A DNA stretch of 64,000 nt from Morella rubra (GCA_003952965.2 CM025851.1:30280664-30344663); one strand, 5' to 3'. Numbered from the stretch's first letter, positions 22,000 through 35,289 are shown. Numbers and translations: made by a program. The notes: generated by a model not told the origin, from the sequence alone.

Positions 22000-24934
22000 A
22001 GGGATTCAAAGGTGTGTTTGGCGGATATAATGAAAGGTACGTACTGCGATATATATGGTGTGCGCCCACCGAATACGAAAGGTTTCTGCTGCAGTCTGCA
22101 GATGGCCGTAATAATTACAAAACGTTGCAGCCGAAATCCGAAAAGGCATGATTGATAGGCGCGATCTTATACCGTTATACGTAAGGTTTCTAGGATTACG
22201 AAAGGTTTCAGCCGAAATCCTCGTAGGCGTGCACTCGTGCCGCGGGGGTGAAGGAGGCAGGAGGGGGGGGAATTAATTCAGTCCAAAGGGGGCATGTGTT
22301 CAAAGTTAGTCAAAGGAACGGTCAAGATTTAAATTAACAATAATACATCCAAGGGTTAGGATTTGTATTTGTCTCATGTCTCATTAAATGAAGTGCCAAA
22401 ATCCTAGCCCTTAGATATATTGTTTTAAATCTTGAAGCCGAATAACACTGCGTTGCTGGCTCAGGCCTTAGTGGACGTGGACAATTTCGGCTGGAATTTT
22501 CACGGATCGTGGCGTGTGTCATTCTGTCATAGGCGGTGGGTTCTGGGGGGAAGAGTCAACTTGTATTCCGGATGGGGGATGCGTACGGCAGATCCAACTA
22601 ATTAACTGCAGTGGCCGATTTAATAAATATCGCACACTAGCTACCAAAAAGGGTGGGATTACGAATGGGTGCTTTTTCCAAACTCCTTCGAAAGTGGGGT
22701 CCGAATTTCAGTGTGCTGGTTATATATGTAATTTGATTATGGTGGGAAAATTTGCTTTTTAGTGATCACTAGGTTTTACACCCTTTTTAATTTTAGTCCT
22801 GCATTTTAATGGGTCCAAATTTTAGTCCTTAATCTTTCATCCTTGAAAAATTTAGTCCTTCTGTTATTCTGTCGTGAGTCCCTTTAATGAATGAGTTTAC
22901 ACGTCAGCAATACCATACATGTCACTCACTGTGCTCCACCTCAGCTTTTTGGAAGTTGTCATTCTCCCCTAAACGACACCCAACAGATTTCATTTAAAAT
23001 TTGTGAGACGGTACTGCGCTTTGGAATAGCTCGTAGACTACCTTCTAAGGTCGCGGCCATGTAACGCTGCGTTTTCTCTAGGATGCAGATCCCTTTCAAG
23101 AAGGCTGCGTTTTGCTAATTAATTAGCTTAATTTTCTGTTTCAAGTGCATGCAGCATTTTGCACCTTTGCAGACCCATTAAGACGAGATGCTAGTCTTAG
23201 TGGATCTGCAAGCAGTCAGCTGCGCATCAAGTCCCCCTTCTAACAAACAAGATAAGACAAAAAAGAATATAACAACTAGCTATTATTTGATTCCTGATTT
23301 GTCAAGCTAAGTGTAACTTGAACAAGATCAGGAAGCTACAAAGAATCTCCAGTACTACCCATATATGAATTAATATATATATATATGCCCCAATACTCCT
23401 TTCAAACTCGACTCGAAGAGCTAAGAGGCAGGGACGACGTTATTTCTTTTAGAGAAATCTCGATCGAGCGTCTGCACTCGGCAGGAAGACCTCGAGGGAA
23501 AGCGTTTCTTTTTGAAGGTGTTTAAAGACGTGTAGAAACAGAATGGACAGTTTCAAGATGCTGATAATTTTTCTCTCCAGCATTGCATGTGTCGACACAT
23601 TGGTAGACTAGTGTCGACACATCGACTGACACCCGATAGCATATTTCCAACCACTTTTAAGGTGTCGACACATGCTGCAAATAATTTGAAAATACTGGAA
23701 CGTTGCCAACTCATTAAAATGCTCCAAAATGTCATGGATCATATATGCATTAATGGCCTTGTTAATTTTTATGATTAGGATTAGGATTATCCTAGATTTC
23801 GTCCCTGCAATGATCATGTATTAATGGCCTTGTTACTATACTAAAGGTTAAATTAATTGTCTCAGTCAAAAACAAAATTTCCTCTTAATGTTGTGTCTAT
23901 TTTATTTTATTCCAATTTGTTCGCATGAATTTGTATAAAGATGTAACTGTTTAACCTTGTTCTCGTGCAAAACCTTGATAAAAAAAAATAGGGATATCAT
24001 TATGTCCTTTTCCGTTGTCCTGTTTATAGGCTAAATAATCAAAGTTGTTTAATTGTGTTTTTGCTTAGCCAGCGATATCTTGTTTGATCACAAAAATAGC
24101 ATTCGTTGACACCGAAAGAAAAGCAAATTAATGCGCAGAAGCGATCTGATCTAGGAAAGTAGTAATGGTTTCTTCTCTCTTTGAACGCTTTTTAGAAAAG
24201 GGAAAAAATAATAATAATAAAATATGTTTTAATTTTCTGACTTCTGATCCATATATTCCCCTTGCCATACGCAGGACATGATCTAGGCGCTTATAGGCTC
24301 TCAAATTTATCGTAGAACGAGAAGAGCAACGTGAGGATCTAAATGGTCTGTCCAAAGAAATTCCGCTATGGGGCCTGCTTGGAGTCTTTTAGATGGACTT
24401 GACTTGACTAATTTGAGTTGACGTGACTTGACTTTTAGAGGCTTTCGTTGCAACTAGGGACTAGGGAGAAGGACTTTGCATTCGCTTTACTCATCAAAAG
24501 GAGAAAGCTGAGATTTTGTTTCACGCGCGATTGCCCATGGCGTGTATGTGACAGTGCCTCTACGTTAATTAAATGCAACGAAGTGCATTGATTCAGCCAC
24601 CAGCTTGTCTAATTGGAATTTGACATTCTAAAAGAATTGCTGATGCTTGCCGACAATACAAAGGTTTGGAGATGCGTGGCTAAAAAGAGTGCAAGCAGCT
24701 ACGATCGTTTGGGGCAAAACAAAAATTATTTATTGTTTTGCATAATCCAGATGCAAACACGAATTTTTGAGACATTACAATGACGTTTTAGACACTATTA
24801 CTTGCATTTGTAATGTCGCTTTTACCCCAAAGTCAATTTAACCAAAAATTCGAATAAGCACGTTTCTGTCTCTTATCTGAAGTCGTCCACTTTAAAACTG
24901 ATGCGTTGGAAAGAGAGTCGTGACAGTAATTCCC
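22000..24934. other. Intergenic, few features
   Basis: No gene recognised. At 22190-22230 and 22070-22140 the words acgaaaggttt(c)(a/t)gc and cagccgaaatcc are repeated, a small duplication. At 23587-23670 the palindrome GTGTCGACAC occurs three times. A TA-rich microsatellite lies at 23371-23385. The segment 22785-22900, with repeated 'tttagtcct' words, resembles the ends of common plant Mutator-like repeats, but no complete element is visible. Confidence 0.4.
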
Positions 24935-25022
24935 CGGATGAGGATCACCTGCAATTCAGGTGACCGAATTGCACCGGAGAGATGGTGAGAGAGAGATGTG
25001 GGTCCCATAGTGGAACCCATTT
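24935..25022. repeat. Dispersed GTGGGTCCC repeat, copy 4
   Basis: Reads ggatgaggatcacctgcaat, caggtgaccgaattgc, a gagagagag tract and tgtgggtcccatagtgg. It shares the exact opening ggatgaggatcacctgcaat with copy 1 at 13621. Confidence 0.7.
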
Positions 25023-26456
25023 TAATAATACTTTTAATAAGTTTGATATTTTATTTATTTTTATAATTTTTATATTTATGAAACAATTTTCTACGCATTT
25101 TTTGAATTATATATTTTTTCTGATTTTTTTTATTTTTATTTTTATTTTTTGAATATCATAATAACTATAAAATAATATTATTTTATTTAATAAAATATAA
25201 ATAATTCAAAATCTTAATCAACCAAACAAACCCTTACAATAAAACAATATTTAAATCTACAAATTTAAATTTTAAATTTTAAACCCAACCAAAACCACAA
25301 CCCATTTCCAAACAAGCCCTTAATATTGGATGCACTCTCTCCCCACCCAGGAAAAAAAAACAAAAAAAAAAACCTCAGTTATGTACTAAAATCTGTTAAT
25401 TGGAAGATAACGACTTCATTCAGTGGATTGAATTGGAGAGCCGGGTCCCACCCGCTTCCCACTCCCATAAGATCACATAAGATGGCACGTTCAGTTTGGT
25501 GATATAATGATATTCAACTAATTCCTACCAACTCAAACCGAACATGTTTTGAGGATGCATTTAATTATTTTCCAATTTTGCCCTGGCCATACTTATGAAG
25601 AATTACCAACATATCCTCCAGTAATGAGTTGAGGACATAAATACTGATGGATAAAACGGAATTTGAAAAAACACATAACCCCACACGTTCATGCATTAAA
25701 TACTCGGACACATGATGGACGAAATACCCCAACTCATCTTCCCAATGTTGAGGCTTCGGTTGAGGGCGAATATGGTCATTTCATCTGGCCATTTAATACC
25801 CTGACACATTTATTTCCCCCCCACCCCCCGCGAAGACTCTTGACTCATTGAATACCCAAACGGCTTTATTTAGAAAAAAAGAATACCCTAGCAGTTTTTT
25901 AGTCACTCGGGTTTTTTTTTTTTCTAAGCTTTCAGTCACTCGTTTGTTACGGCAGCTCCGGATGAAAGGAGAATAAGGGTGCTGCCGTGTTAACATACCA
26001 TTTCTGAGCGTGATGGAGGAGTCCATAGAATACTATGCCTTGACAGCAAAGCCAACTTCTTCTTCTTTTTTTTCCTTTCTTTTTAAACCTATTTAATGCC
26101 TTCCAAATATTTGTATCATCATAAAAAAAAAACAAAAAGGAAATTCTAAATTATAAAAAATATTATAAATAAACAATATGATTTTATATTTTATCTTCTT
26201 CACTCATCCCAATAAAGATAATCTATAAACAACAACAACTTCACACAAACACAAATAGCTTCAACATAAACACCAATAAACTCTAACATCACCAAAATAT
26301 TCACACCATACTTGAAATTCCTACCATTTTTTTAAAACAAACATCTCCAATTATATCCAATTTTTACACCCACTCAATTCATTCCAAGTTTATTCAAAAT
26401 AATAATCTAATAATAATAATAATAATAATAATAATCTGTTTTACTGCAATCCCTTG
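25023..26456. other. AT-rich region left of the large CACTA element
   Basis: Low-complexity AT-rich sequence to about 25260, then spacer. At 26140-26400 lies the inverted copy of the AT-rich repeat at 2340-2590, and at 26408-26434 an (AAT)n microsatellite. The 22 bases before the element (tctgttttactgcaatccct) could be the 5' edge of the interrupted exon of gene A, reading L-Q-S-L, but the microsatellite directly before it contains stops in that frame. Confidence 0.4.
26140..26400. repeat. AT-rich dispersed repeat, copy 2 (inverted)
   Basis: Its reverse complement matches the word order of the 2340-2590 block throughout (see that entry). Confidence 0.55.
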
Positions 26457-26469
26457 CACTACTAGAAAA

Positions 26470-26670
26470 TTGACTTTTAGTGACGAAATTTTCGGTGACG
26501 AAAAATTTCGTCACTAAAAGTCAATTTTTAGTGACAAAATGCTATTTTCGTCACAAAAAAGGTTTTTTCGTGACGAAATTACTTTTCGTCACTAAAGGTT
26601 TTATTTGTGATGAAATAAAATTGTTGTCACTAAAAGTTAATCTTTTGGTGACGGAAAGTTTCGTCACCCA
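26470..26670. repeat. Left inner-terminal TTAGTGACGAAA repeats of CACTA element 1
   Basis: About ten copies, in both orientations, of words such as TTTAGTGACGAAA, CGTCACTAAAAG and GTGACGAAATT pack the first 200 bp. The same words fill 37385-37577 at the other end. They are candidate transposase-binding sites and fold into hairpins. Confidence 0.8.
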
Positions 26671-26671
26671 C

Positions 26672-27690
26672 CGATCGATCGGTAATCCGATCGTCGGTAT
26701 CGTAACCGTCTGCAAATACGAAAGGACGATCGATCGGTAAGCGTAACCGTCACTTTTTTCGAATCGCCGTTCAACGAATGGGAAGATGCCACGTGTTAGA
26801 ACATAGCGATCGATCGGTTCGTAACTACCGATCGATCGTCACAAAGATTATATGAAACCGCCGAAGTCATTTTTACCGGTTATCTCTCCACGAAATCTCT
26901 CGAATCCTCTCAAAGTGCAAGGAGCCATTTCGTGCTGCATTGTCTTCCAAAGTGCGTGGAATCATCCTTCATTGTCTTCTACGTCAAAGGTACGTACTTA
27001 TATTGTTTTTTAAGCAATATTAAGCGGTTGTTCACTAGCGAATTTTTAGTTTACGTTTTCTAATTTGCTATATCATCCATTTAGGACCGTAAAATATATT
27101 TATTTTATTGTTGATGCATGTTTTAAGAGTTTAGGAGTATTATGGGATCAATTTTGGGTGATTTTGGGCCTGTTTTGGGGTTTTGGAACGTCTGTGTGTA
27201 TTTGTTCCCGTAACGATCGATCGCCTCCATAGGCGATCGATCGGTGTGTAAGTGGTAGGTCAAATGATCGATCGTTTAAATTCACCGATCGATCGCTGAT
27301 TTGGTACGGAGCGATCGATGCTTTAGTGAGCGATCGATCGTCTCCTCGAAACTGTGCGTTTCAATTCGGGCTCGATCGATCGTTTATATAGACGATCGAT
27401 CGTTATTGTATCGATCGATCGCTTACACCTAAGCGATCGATCGGTAAGCTACAATGTGAAGCGTACCGTTTTGATTAACGGCGATCGATCGTATTTGTGG
27501 CGATCGATCCCTTAGTGATACTGTGCGTTTGGTTGCATGGACGATCGATCGTCTGTGCACTGAAACGCGTCTTTTAACCGATAGCGTTCGATCGGTCAAA
27601 TGATTGATCGATCGCCATTTAGTGATCGATCGGTATATTTAGTGATCGATCGTAACATTTAGAAACGATCGATCGTTTAGTGATCGATCG
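26672..27690. repeat. CGATCGATCG motif array, left
   Basis: Roughly 23 copies of a self-complementary octamer/decamer (CGATCGAT or GATCGATCG with flanks like ACCGATCGATCGGT, AGCGATCGATCG, ACGATCGATCGT) are scattered at irregular 20-60 bp spacing in about 1 kb. The flanking base pairs vary but the core is nearly invariant. They continue at 29310-30570 and 37070-37390 and are nearly absent from the transposase region. Confidence 0.9.
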
Positions 27691-27811
27691 GTTGTTTGTT
27701 TCAACTTCATTAATAATTACGTGATTGTGATTACTTTTTTTTTTTAAGTAATACGTTATTGTGATTGCTTATTAACACATATTTATATACAACTTTTGCA
27801 GTATACATAAA

Positions 27812-29069
27812 ATGTCAGGAGTTAAGCGTGCACGCACAACGAGAACCGGGACGGGATCGTCGTCCCAAGAGCAAGAAGTCGCTGATCCAATGATGACCTT
27901 GGAGAGGCGAATGGAGTACCTGAGGGGGCGGCCAGTGGCCAAAGAGCGTCCTGTGACGCTCTCTGATTTTGACCAGTTATTGTACGAGGAGCACTCCCTC
28001 TACCAGCTCTTCGAGTACCAAGGATTTCTTCATCAGCTCTCGTGGACTGAGGGGTTTTGCGTGGACGCAGTTGTGCAAGATTTCTTCTGTGCACTCGTCT
28101 CGGTAGATAGAGCACCTGAGGTGCAGCTAGAGGTGCAAGGCGTGCAGTTCTTATTCTCGGCAGACGTCATTGCCGATTTCTTAAACTGCCCCCGGCCCGA
28201 GAGCCCCTGTTTCCCGGCGGTACCCCTGAATGATGAACAGAGGACATCAGAGCAGGATTTGTGGACGCTGATGACTGGGAAGACCTCTGCAGTGGTGGGC
28301 AGCATAATCAAGCAGAGTGAGTTCAGTGAGTTTTGGCGGATTTTGCACCTTATCTGGACGCCGAACGTCGATGGCAGAACTCATTCCACCGAGTGCCGTT
28401 CACGAGAGCTCAGTGCATGCTCTTACTGGTCAGCAGACGCGGATAGATTTTCCGTTGTACATGTTCGAGCTGATTATGGATGAGGCTTGGGAAATTAAGG
28501 AATATAGCCTCCCATACGGCGTGTTTCTGACTCAGTTCCTCATTTCTCGGGGAGTCGTGATCGCTGCCTCGGATACACGTAAGGAGGTTAAGAGTGCGCT
28601 GAACAAGTTCACTCTGTCCAGGAGCCGGGGCCAGGAGGGGGCATTGACTCGACGGTTCGCTCGTAGAGCAGCAGCGGCCGTAGAGGAGGCATCACGGCCT
28701 TCGACATCAGCGTCAGAGGCACCTATGGAGACGGGAGCACCTGCAGTGCCTCCTCCATGGGTGGCCCAGCTATTTGCGGACCTCGACAGCCGTGTCGGCG
28801 CGACTATGAAGGCCACTCTACAGCCTGTTGAGAGGCAGATGCAGTCATTAGAGGAGCAGCTGAAGGAGCTCCGGACCGCCTTCGATGGGGAGTGCACTGT
28901 GACAATGCTGCGCAACAAGTCGGTCGTGGCTCATATGGCGGACGTCAACGAGCAGCTGGAAGAAATTAAAAAGACTCTGGATGATTTCAAGATGGAGGCA
29001 GATCCACAGAGGATTCCCGGAGATATTCCTGATGACGTGGCCACTTTCCGTGATGCTGTTCGACGTTGA
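27812..29069 (+). pseudogene. Transposase_32-like ORF of CACTA element 1, frameshifted
   Basis: ATG at 27812 opens MSGVKRARTTRTGTGSSSQE, a basic Ser/Thr-rich N-terminus, then LYQLFEYQGFLHQLSWTEGF, VQGVQFLFSADVIADFLNCP and FSEFWRILHLIWTPN. Near 28365 the sensible reading moves to a second frame (QNSFHRVPFTRAQCML) and then to a third (ALTGQQTRIDFPLYMFELIM, YSLPYGVFLTQFLISRGVVI). A long C-terminal region with coiled coil (LQPVERQMQSLEEQLKELR; VNEQLEEIKKTLDDFK) follows, ending at 29069. The domain order (N-lobe, 'LPYG.FLT' block, variable linker, C-terminal coiled coil) parallels the broken gene at 11930-13301, so both belong to one plant transposon-protein family. Two frameshifts lie within about 60 bp. 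The ORF is flanked on both sides by CGATCGATCG arrays, unlike the transposase genes. Confidence 0.65.
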
Positions 29070-31306
29070 TGAATTTTTATGTTATTTTTTTATATCTATT
29101 TGGGACATACATTTTGATTTATGGTTTTATTTATCTGTTTGAGACATTTGTGTTTATTTGGATTTGGTTTTTTTATTTACGTATTTGAGACATTTTCTGT
29201 TTATCTGTGGATATGCAGAAGAAACTTTGATTACTATTTACGTGTTTATAAATAACTAATATCAAAGAATTTAACAAGAAATCATTTTTTTTTTTTCTGC
29301 ATAAATACACGATCGATCGTAAGTGCACACCGATCCATCGGTGTTATCCGTCGTCGTTTGGGTGCACTAACCGATCGATCGGTATATACACCGATCGATC
29401 GCTACATTAGTTTTTCATCTAACCCTCATTTTTTTAAATAATGTGAGTTTAAATGATTAGAAACATAGAAATATATATTAACAAAGTATGTTAGGATGTA
29501 TTTAGATTACATAAAAACATATCAAGTACATATCATTAATTTTTAAGAAAGCATTTATAAGTTATACATGTTGCAACATAGATGCATTTTGTTTGTGTTA
29601 GTATGAGTAAGGTATTAAGATGTTAGAAATTAGTGACATAACGCTTATTTAACACATGATTATAATTCATCAGTATGAGGTATGTATTAATATGATATTA
29701 TAAGTAAATTAATTTTAATAATTAAGTCATTTGTTAGGCTAAAAACTATTTTTAATAATTAGGTTAACCGATCGATCGCTTATTGGCGATCGATCGGTAC
29801 ATAACGGTGTCGTTTAATATTTTGGTACCAATGGATCGTTAATTTTGGGTCTTCATACGACGTCGTTTTTATTCTACACCGATCGATCGGTAATATTACG
29901 ATCGATCGTCTAAAATGGCGGAATTTTAATCGATCTAATATTACCGATCGATCGGTGTTTATCGCGCTTGAAATGCCAGGATGCTCTAAAGCCGTGGGTG
30001 AAGCAAAAACACACCCACGGCAAGAGGAAACTAGAGACTCGCGGCAAGAGCTATTTTTCCCTTTAATTTTGTCTAAATACCGTCCTTTTAGTTGTGAGAG
30101 TGTTTAGAAGTCCTTAAGGTTAAGCCCAAGCTCAAATTCATTGGTTTTTTAACCGGGTGAATATTGAAAAATTTGGGCGACATTTGTGAGATTTTGGTGT
30201 GAATTTAGTTCGTTTTGGTCTACATTTCGTGCAAAAGGTAATATCCTCAACCTACACTACGATTTATGAATGATTTCGTTGGTTATTTGGTGTTATTTTT
30301 ATTTGTCTATTCGTGGGTGTTGTGGATTGGATTTGTGTTGATTAGAGCTTCTTAGAGTATTTTTAATATGTATATTAGAATTAGTATTGCATGAGGATGA
30401 TTTGTGAGTGTTTTGGGCGTGGATTTGAGTGTGTGGGAGGCTGGCAAGCTGTTTTGTCGATCTGGGTTAGTCACGATCGATCAGATGGAGGTTCAGCGAT
30501 CGATCGTCTATATATGACGATCGATCGGTCTTGAAACGATCGATCGTCTATAGTATCGATCGATCGCGGTTAGGGCAGATTGCAAGTTATTGACCTTGTG
30601 TAGCATTTATTATATTCTCATATTTAATTATTGAAGTGCTTGAGTTCTGAAAATGAATCATGAAGTTTGAGAAGACTGGAGGATGATTACAGGAGTGTTT
30701 TTTTTAATAGTGATACATGTATAATATTTGAGCTTTATATTGAATGTTTGATTATTGAAGTGCTTGAGTTCTGGAAATAAATTATGCAGTTTGAGAAGCA
30801 TGGAGGATGAATATTGGAGTGTTTTTGACTTGTTATGTTTGAGTTTATTTTTGGGATATAATGTGTGTACCCTAGACCCGTTCAAGGGTTAAGACGCGAT
30901 AAATATGCGTTTATCGCGTAATAACCCTTGAATTGTCCACAATATGGACAGTTTGAGATTGTGTATTCGTGGTTGGACGAGTTCGGTACTTGTGTCCTGT
31001 CCTGTCTTGGAGGAAATTCGGTATCATCTACCTTTTGTCTTCTGGGTATACTACTAGCATTGGTGTATGACGTCATACAACTATCGTTGATGACGTTTGC
31101 CTCCAACGCTGGTGCGTGTATTTGGGGACTGGGGGGAGATGCTGCCGAATTTTTTCGAGGTATGGATGGACACAAGTTGAACTGATGTTCAACTCCAAAT
31201 GCACAATCTTGAATGGGATAGGACCTATCAGCTGGGCTTAAAGTCAAGTTACAATGATTGGGTGTTTATGAATTACTTAATTTGTGTATTTTTTAGATTG
31301 GTGGCG
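29070..31306. repeat. Inter-gene region of CACTA element 1 with further CGATCGATCG clusters
   Basis: AT-rich sequence with motif clusters at 29310-29405, 29765-29960 and 30470-30570 (about 14 copies). At 30600-30850 two related segments (attgaagtgcttgagttctg ... tttgagaag ... tggaggatga) form a ~110-bp tandem duplication. It leads into the transposase 5' region. No other gene. Confidence 0.6.
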
Positions 31307-34300
31307 ATGGATAAAAGTTGGGTTTACGAGAAAAATCGGTTTGGTGAAAAGTATGCGGAGGGGGTCCGTGGGTTTGTCGGTATGGCTGCTTGTTGTGTAG
31401 ACTCTCGGGGTCAGATCAGATGTCCGTGTCGGAAGTGCAGAAATGTAGTGTTTCAAGTGTTGGATAAAATGGAAGATCATATATACATTAATGGGTTTGA
31501 TGTGAGCTATAAGTCATGGGTGTTTCACGGGGAGGGTATTCAACTTACTTCAAGTTGAGTCAAGAGTCCGGTGCGAGCTTACCATATAGTGATGATGATT
31601 TAGAGGGAGATAACTCTGATAGAATGGAGGAAATGTTAACCGATGTTCGTGCCGGATTAGATGGTGGGGCGGCAAGGGTTGAAACGGAGAACCCTAATAT
31701 TAAGGAAACCCCACTTGGGGACCGAAGGCTTCGACACCACTTAATAAATTATGGGAAGAGGCAGAACATGAATTGTATCCTGGATGTACCAAGTTTAGTA
31801 AGTTGTCATTTACGGTCCGGTTGTTGCACGTGAAGTCGGAGAATAAGTTGTCGGTTAAGGCATTTGATATGGTATTACAATTGATTAAGGAGGCATTGCC
31901 AGAGGGGGAGACGCTACCGGATCGTATTACGAGGCGAAACAATTGCGAAAGGATCTTGGGTTTAGTTATGACAAAATCCATGCATGTCAGAATGATTGTG
32001 TGTTGTTTTGGAAGGAAAACAGTGAGTTAGACAGATGTCCGATATGTGGGGTGTCTCGGTGGAAATTCGAAAATGATTTGCGCAATCGAATTCCCAGAAA
32101 AGTGTTGCGTCATTTCCCTTTAATCCCTAGACTTAAACGTTTGTTTACCACAAAAGATGTAGCAATTGACATGAGATGGCATAAGGAAAAACGGGTCGAT
32201 GATGGGGAGAGTTTGAGGCATCCTGCAGATTCATTGGTTTGGAAGAATTTTGATAAGGACCACGATTGGTTTGCTCAAGATGCCCGCAACGTCCGCCTTG
32301 GTCTTGCTTCTGACGGGTTTAATCCGTTCGGAAACATGAGCAATGCGTACAGTATTTGGCCGGTCGTTGTGTTTCCATATAATTTACCCCCATGGAGGTG
32401 TATGAAGGTCCCATTTTCACTAATGACTCTTCTGATTCCGGGTCGAAAGTCACCGGGAAATGATATTGATGTATATCTTCGACCCTTAGTGGAAGAGTTG
32501 AAACAACTATGGGAAGATGGAGTTGAGACACATGACGCTTCAGATGGGACGACATTTAAGATGCATGCAGCTTTGATGTGGACCATAAATGATTTTCCAG
32601 CATATGCCAATTTATCTGGATGGAGTACCAAAGGGAAGTTGGCATGTCCAACGTGTAATTTAGACACTGACTATAAGTGGTTGAAGCACGGGAGAAGAAT
32701 GTGTTATATGGGTCATAGGAGATATTTGACACCGGGGCATGCATGGAGATATGATGTGGATACGTTCGATGGGAAAGAAGAACATAGACTTCCGCCTGAG
32801 GAGTTAACTGGTGAGGACATATTGGAACAATTGACGCATGTCGGGAGACTATCTTTGGTAAAGCGTCAGGGAAGAATAGGGGAAAGAAGAAACAATCGTC
32901 GGAACGTTTGAATTGGACGAAGAAGAGCATATTTTTCCAACTGCCGTATTGGAGTACATTAGGGTTACGGCATAACTTGGACGTGATGCACATCGAGAAG
33001 AACATATGTGACAACGTGATTGGGACGGTGATGAATATCGAGTTCAAGACCAGAGATTCAGCGGGTGCACGTAGAGATTTAGCTGAAATGGGGGTCAAAA
33101 AAGACTTGCACTTGGTGCATGACGGTCGGGTTGAATTGATGCCTCAAGCGGTGTATACTTTGATTCGGGAAGAGCGAAGGAGGGCCTGTGAGTGGTTAAA
33201 AGATGTGAGGTTCCCCGATGGTTATGCAGCTGAGATTTCACGTTGTGTGAATCTAGATGAGTTGAAGGTTTCTGGAATGAAAAGTCATGATTGTCATGTG
33301 TTCTTGCAGAGGGTTCTTCCAGTGATGATCCGAGGGTTGTTGAAGGAAGACGTGTGTGGCGCAGTGACTGAATTATGTTTGTTTTTTCGAGAGTTGTGTT
33401 CTCGTACGTTGAAGATTTCTGTATTGCAGAGGATGTCAGAAGATATCGGGATAATTTTATGCAAGTTGGAAATGATTTTTCCACCCACTTTTTTTACAAT
33501 AATGATGCATTTGGCAGTCCACTTACCGCGCGAAGCAATGCTTGCTGGACCAGTACAATATAGATGGATGTATCCAGTTGAACGGTTGATGGGTCGCTCG
33601 AAACGGAATGTGAAAAATAAGTCTCGTCCCGAAGGGTCGATTGCAGAAGCGTATATTGAGAATGAGTGTTCGACATTTTGTTCCCAATACCTCCGAGGGG
33701 TCGAAACAGTGTTTAATCGTAGAGATCGAAACTACGATTCTGACGGCGATCCCGAGATACGAGGAAGGTCATTGGATGTGTTCACTCAGAGAATTAGATT
33801 GCTAGGGGCTGGAAAAGGACATGACATAGACCGAACAGAGTTCAAGAAAGCTCGGTGGTTTGTGCTGAACAATTGCAAAGGCATCAGCAACTACTTAGAG
33901 TAAGTAAAATAAAATTTCATAGTTTTCTATAATATACAGACGTTGATTAACCTTATCATTACAGTGAACACATGGACGAACTTCGCGCGCAAGGAGTTGG
34001 TAACATTTCTCGTATGCATGAGGAACAATTTCCGGATTGGTTCTTAGGGCGAGTAAGTGTTATTGACAAATAATTCATGTTTAAATTCGTGTATTTGTTT
34101 TTAATGACCTTCTAATATATTGTTGTAGGTTCAAAAATTACGTTCTCAAAATCTATGTACATCGATCGATGAATTGTATTCATTGGCACGTGGGCCTGAT
34201 ACACGAGTGATGCGTTATTCTGCATGTGTTATGAACGGATGTAGATATCATACAGTACAACGGGAAGAACGTCGGAGAACGCAGAACAGTGGTATTGTAG

Positions 34301-34520
34301 TACCGGGATCACATGAGGGAAATCCAATAGAATTTTACGGAAGGCTTGTAGACATTTATGCCATGCAATACTTGCGGGAAATACTGTACATTTGTTTAAG
34401 TGTGATTGGTGGGACGTTGGAGATCACCGTGGAATTTGTATCGACGTGAACTTTAAGAGCATAAACACTTCCCGACTGTGGTACTTAGAAGATCCATTTG
34501 TTTGGCTAATCAAGCAAGTA
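31307..34520 (+). pseudogene. TNP2-type CACTA transposase, frameshifted (element 1)
   Basis: Starts MDKSWVYEKNRFGEKYAEGV, RCPCRKC and W-HGEGI: the transposase-associated zinc-binding domain. It continues in shifting frames with ELYPGCTKFSKL, CQNDCVLFWKENSELDRCP, ASDGFNPFGNMS, PYNLPPWRCM, LLIPGRKSPGNDIDVYLRPL and FPAYANLSGWSTKGKLACP (TNP2 catalytic region). Then come LRHNLDVMHIEKNICDNVIG and the DUF4218 block (SHDCHVFLQ, YPVERLMGR, RPEGSIAEAYI). After two introns (donor at 33901; exon 33966-34050) the DUF4216 block reads FKCDWWDVG. Frame changes are needed near 31550, 31765, 31940, 32890 and 34380, so the gene is dead. The acidic tail of a following frame ends at 34928. It is closely parallel to the intact copy at 55302-58978. 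Confidence 0.88.
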
Positions 34521-35289
34521 AAAATCTAATAATCTGCGGACCTACATGGCGAGTCGTGCAGAAGTTGTCGGACATATGACATTCACGGCCCGGATCCGAG
34601 TGAAGTTGATCATTGAATCGGGAACAGCCATCGTGAATGAAGCGTATCAACGAGGACGAATGCCATTGACTGTTTATAGGACTTCCGACAGTTTATCTTT
34701 AATCCACTACGGAGGGAAGACGTTACGCCAAATGTTATCCAAGCTTCTGAGGCAATAATCGGCGGAAAAAAAAGACGTATAGATAGTAACAATGTTTCAG
34801 AGGGGAATGAAACAAAATTTGAAGAGAATACCGAAGAAAGTGAGGACGAAGATTCATTCAAAAATGATAGTGACTCTACGGAGGATGAATTTTCAGGCGA
34901 TAACGTGCAAGAATCAGATTCTAATTAATAATTTCTTTCATGTATATTTTTCTTTCCAATGTTGATGTTTGCTGAACTATTTTACTGTTATTGTATCTTT
35001 TACCACATCTTTATCGTTTATTTTGTTATGTCACAGCTTTTACGGTGAAATGAAGCGTGGACTGGAATTTCCTTCAGTTACTTCTGTATAGTTGCATAGC
35101 GCAGTTACTCCGCTTAGTGTGAGTCCGATCCTGAGTCCTACACTGAGCACTCCTTCTCCGAGAGTGAATGAAAGGCATTAGTCAAGGCACACCAGCTTGC
35201 CCTAGTAGTTGTGCATGTAAGAAATTATTCTTTCAAGTATATTTTAATTTCACTTAAGGTAACCCGACCGATTAACTTTGTTAATTTTA

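Noticed and set aside
21471..22155. Plus-strand open frames in the GC-rich island
   Set aside because: Long frames arise from high GC content. The minus strand has the better splice-bounded frames, and none matched a family.
26672..30570. CGATCGATCG array as a CRISPR-like or satellite array
   Set aside because: Spacing is irregular, there are no unique equal-length spacers, and the organism is a plant. It fits subterminal repeats of the CACTA element.
30882..33676. Several minus-strand open frames of 60-180 codons
   Set aside because: They are antisense to the recognisable transposase pseudogene and have no domain of their own.
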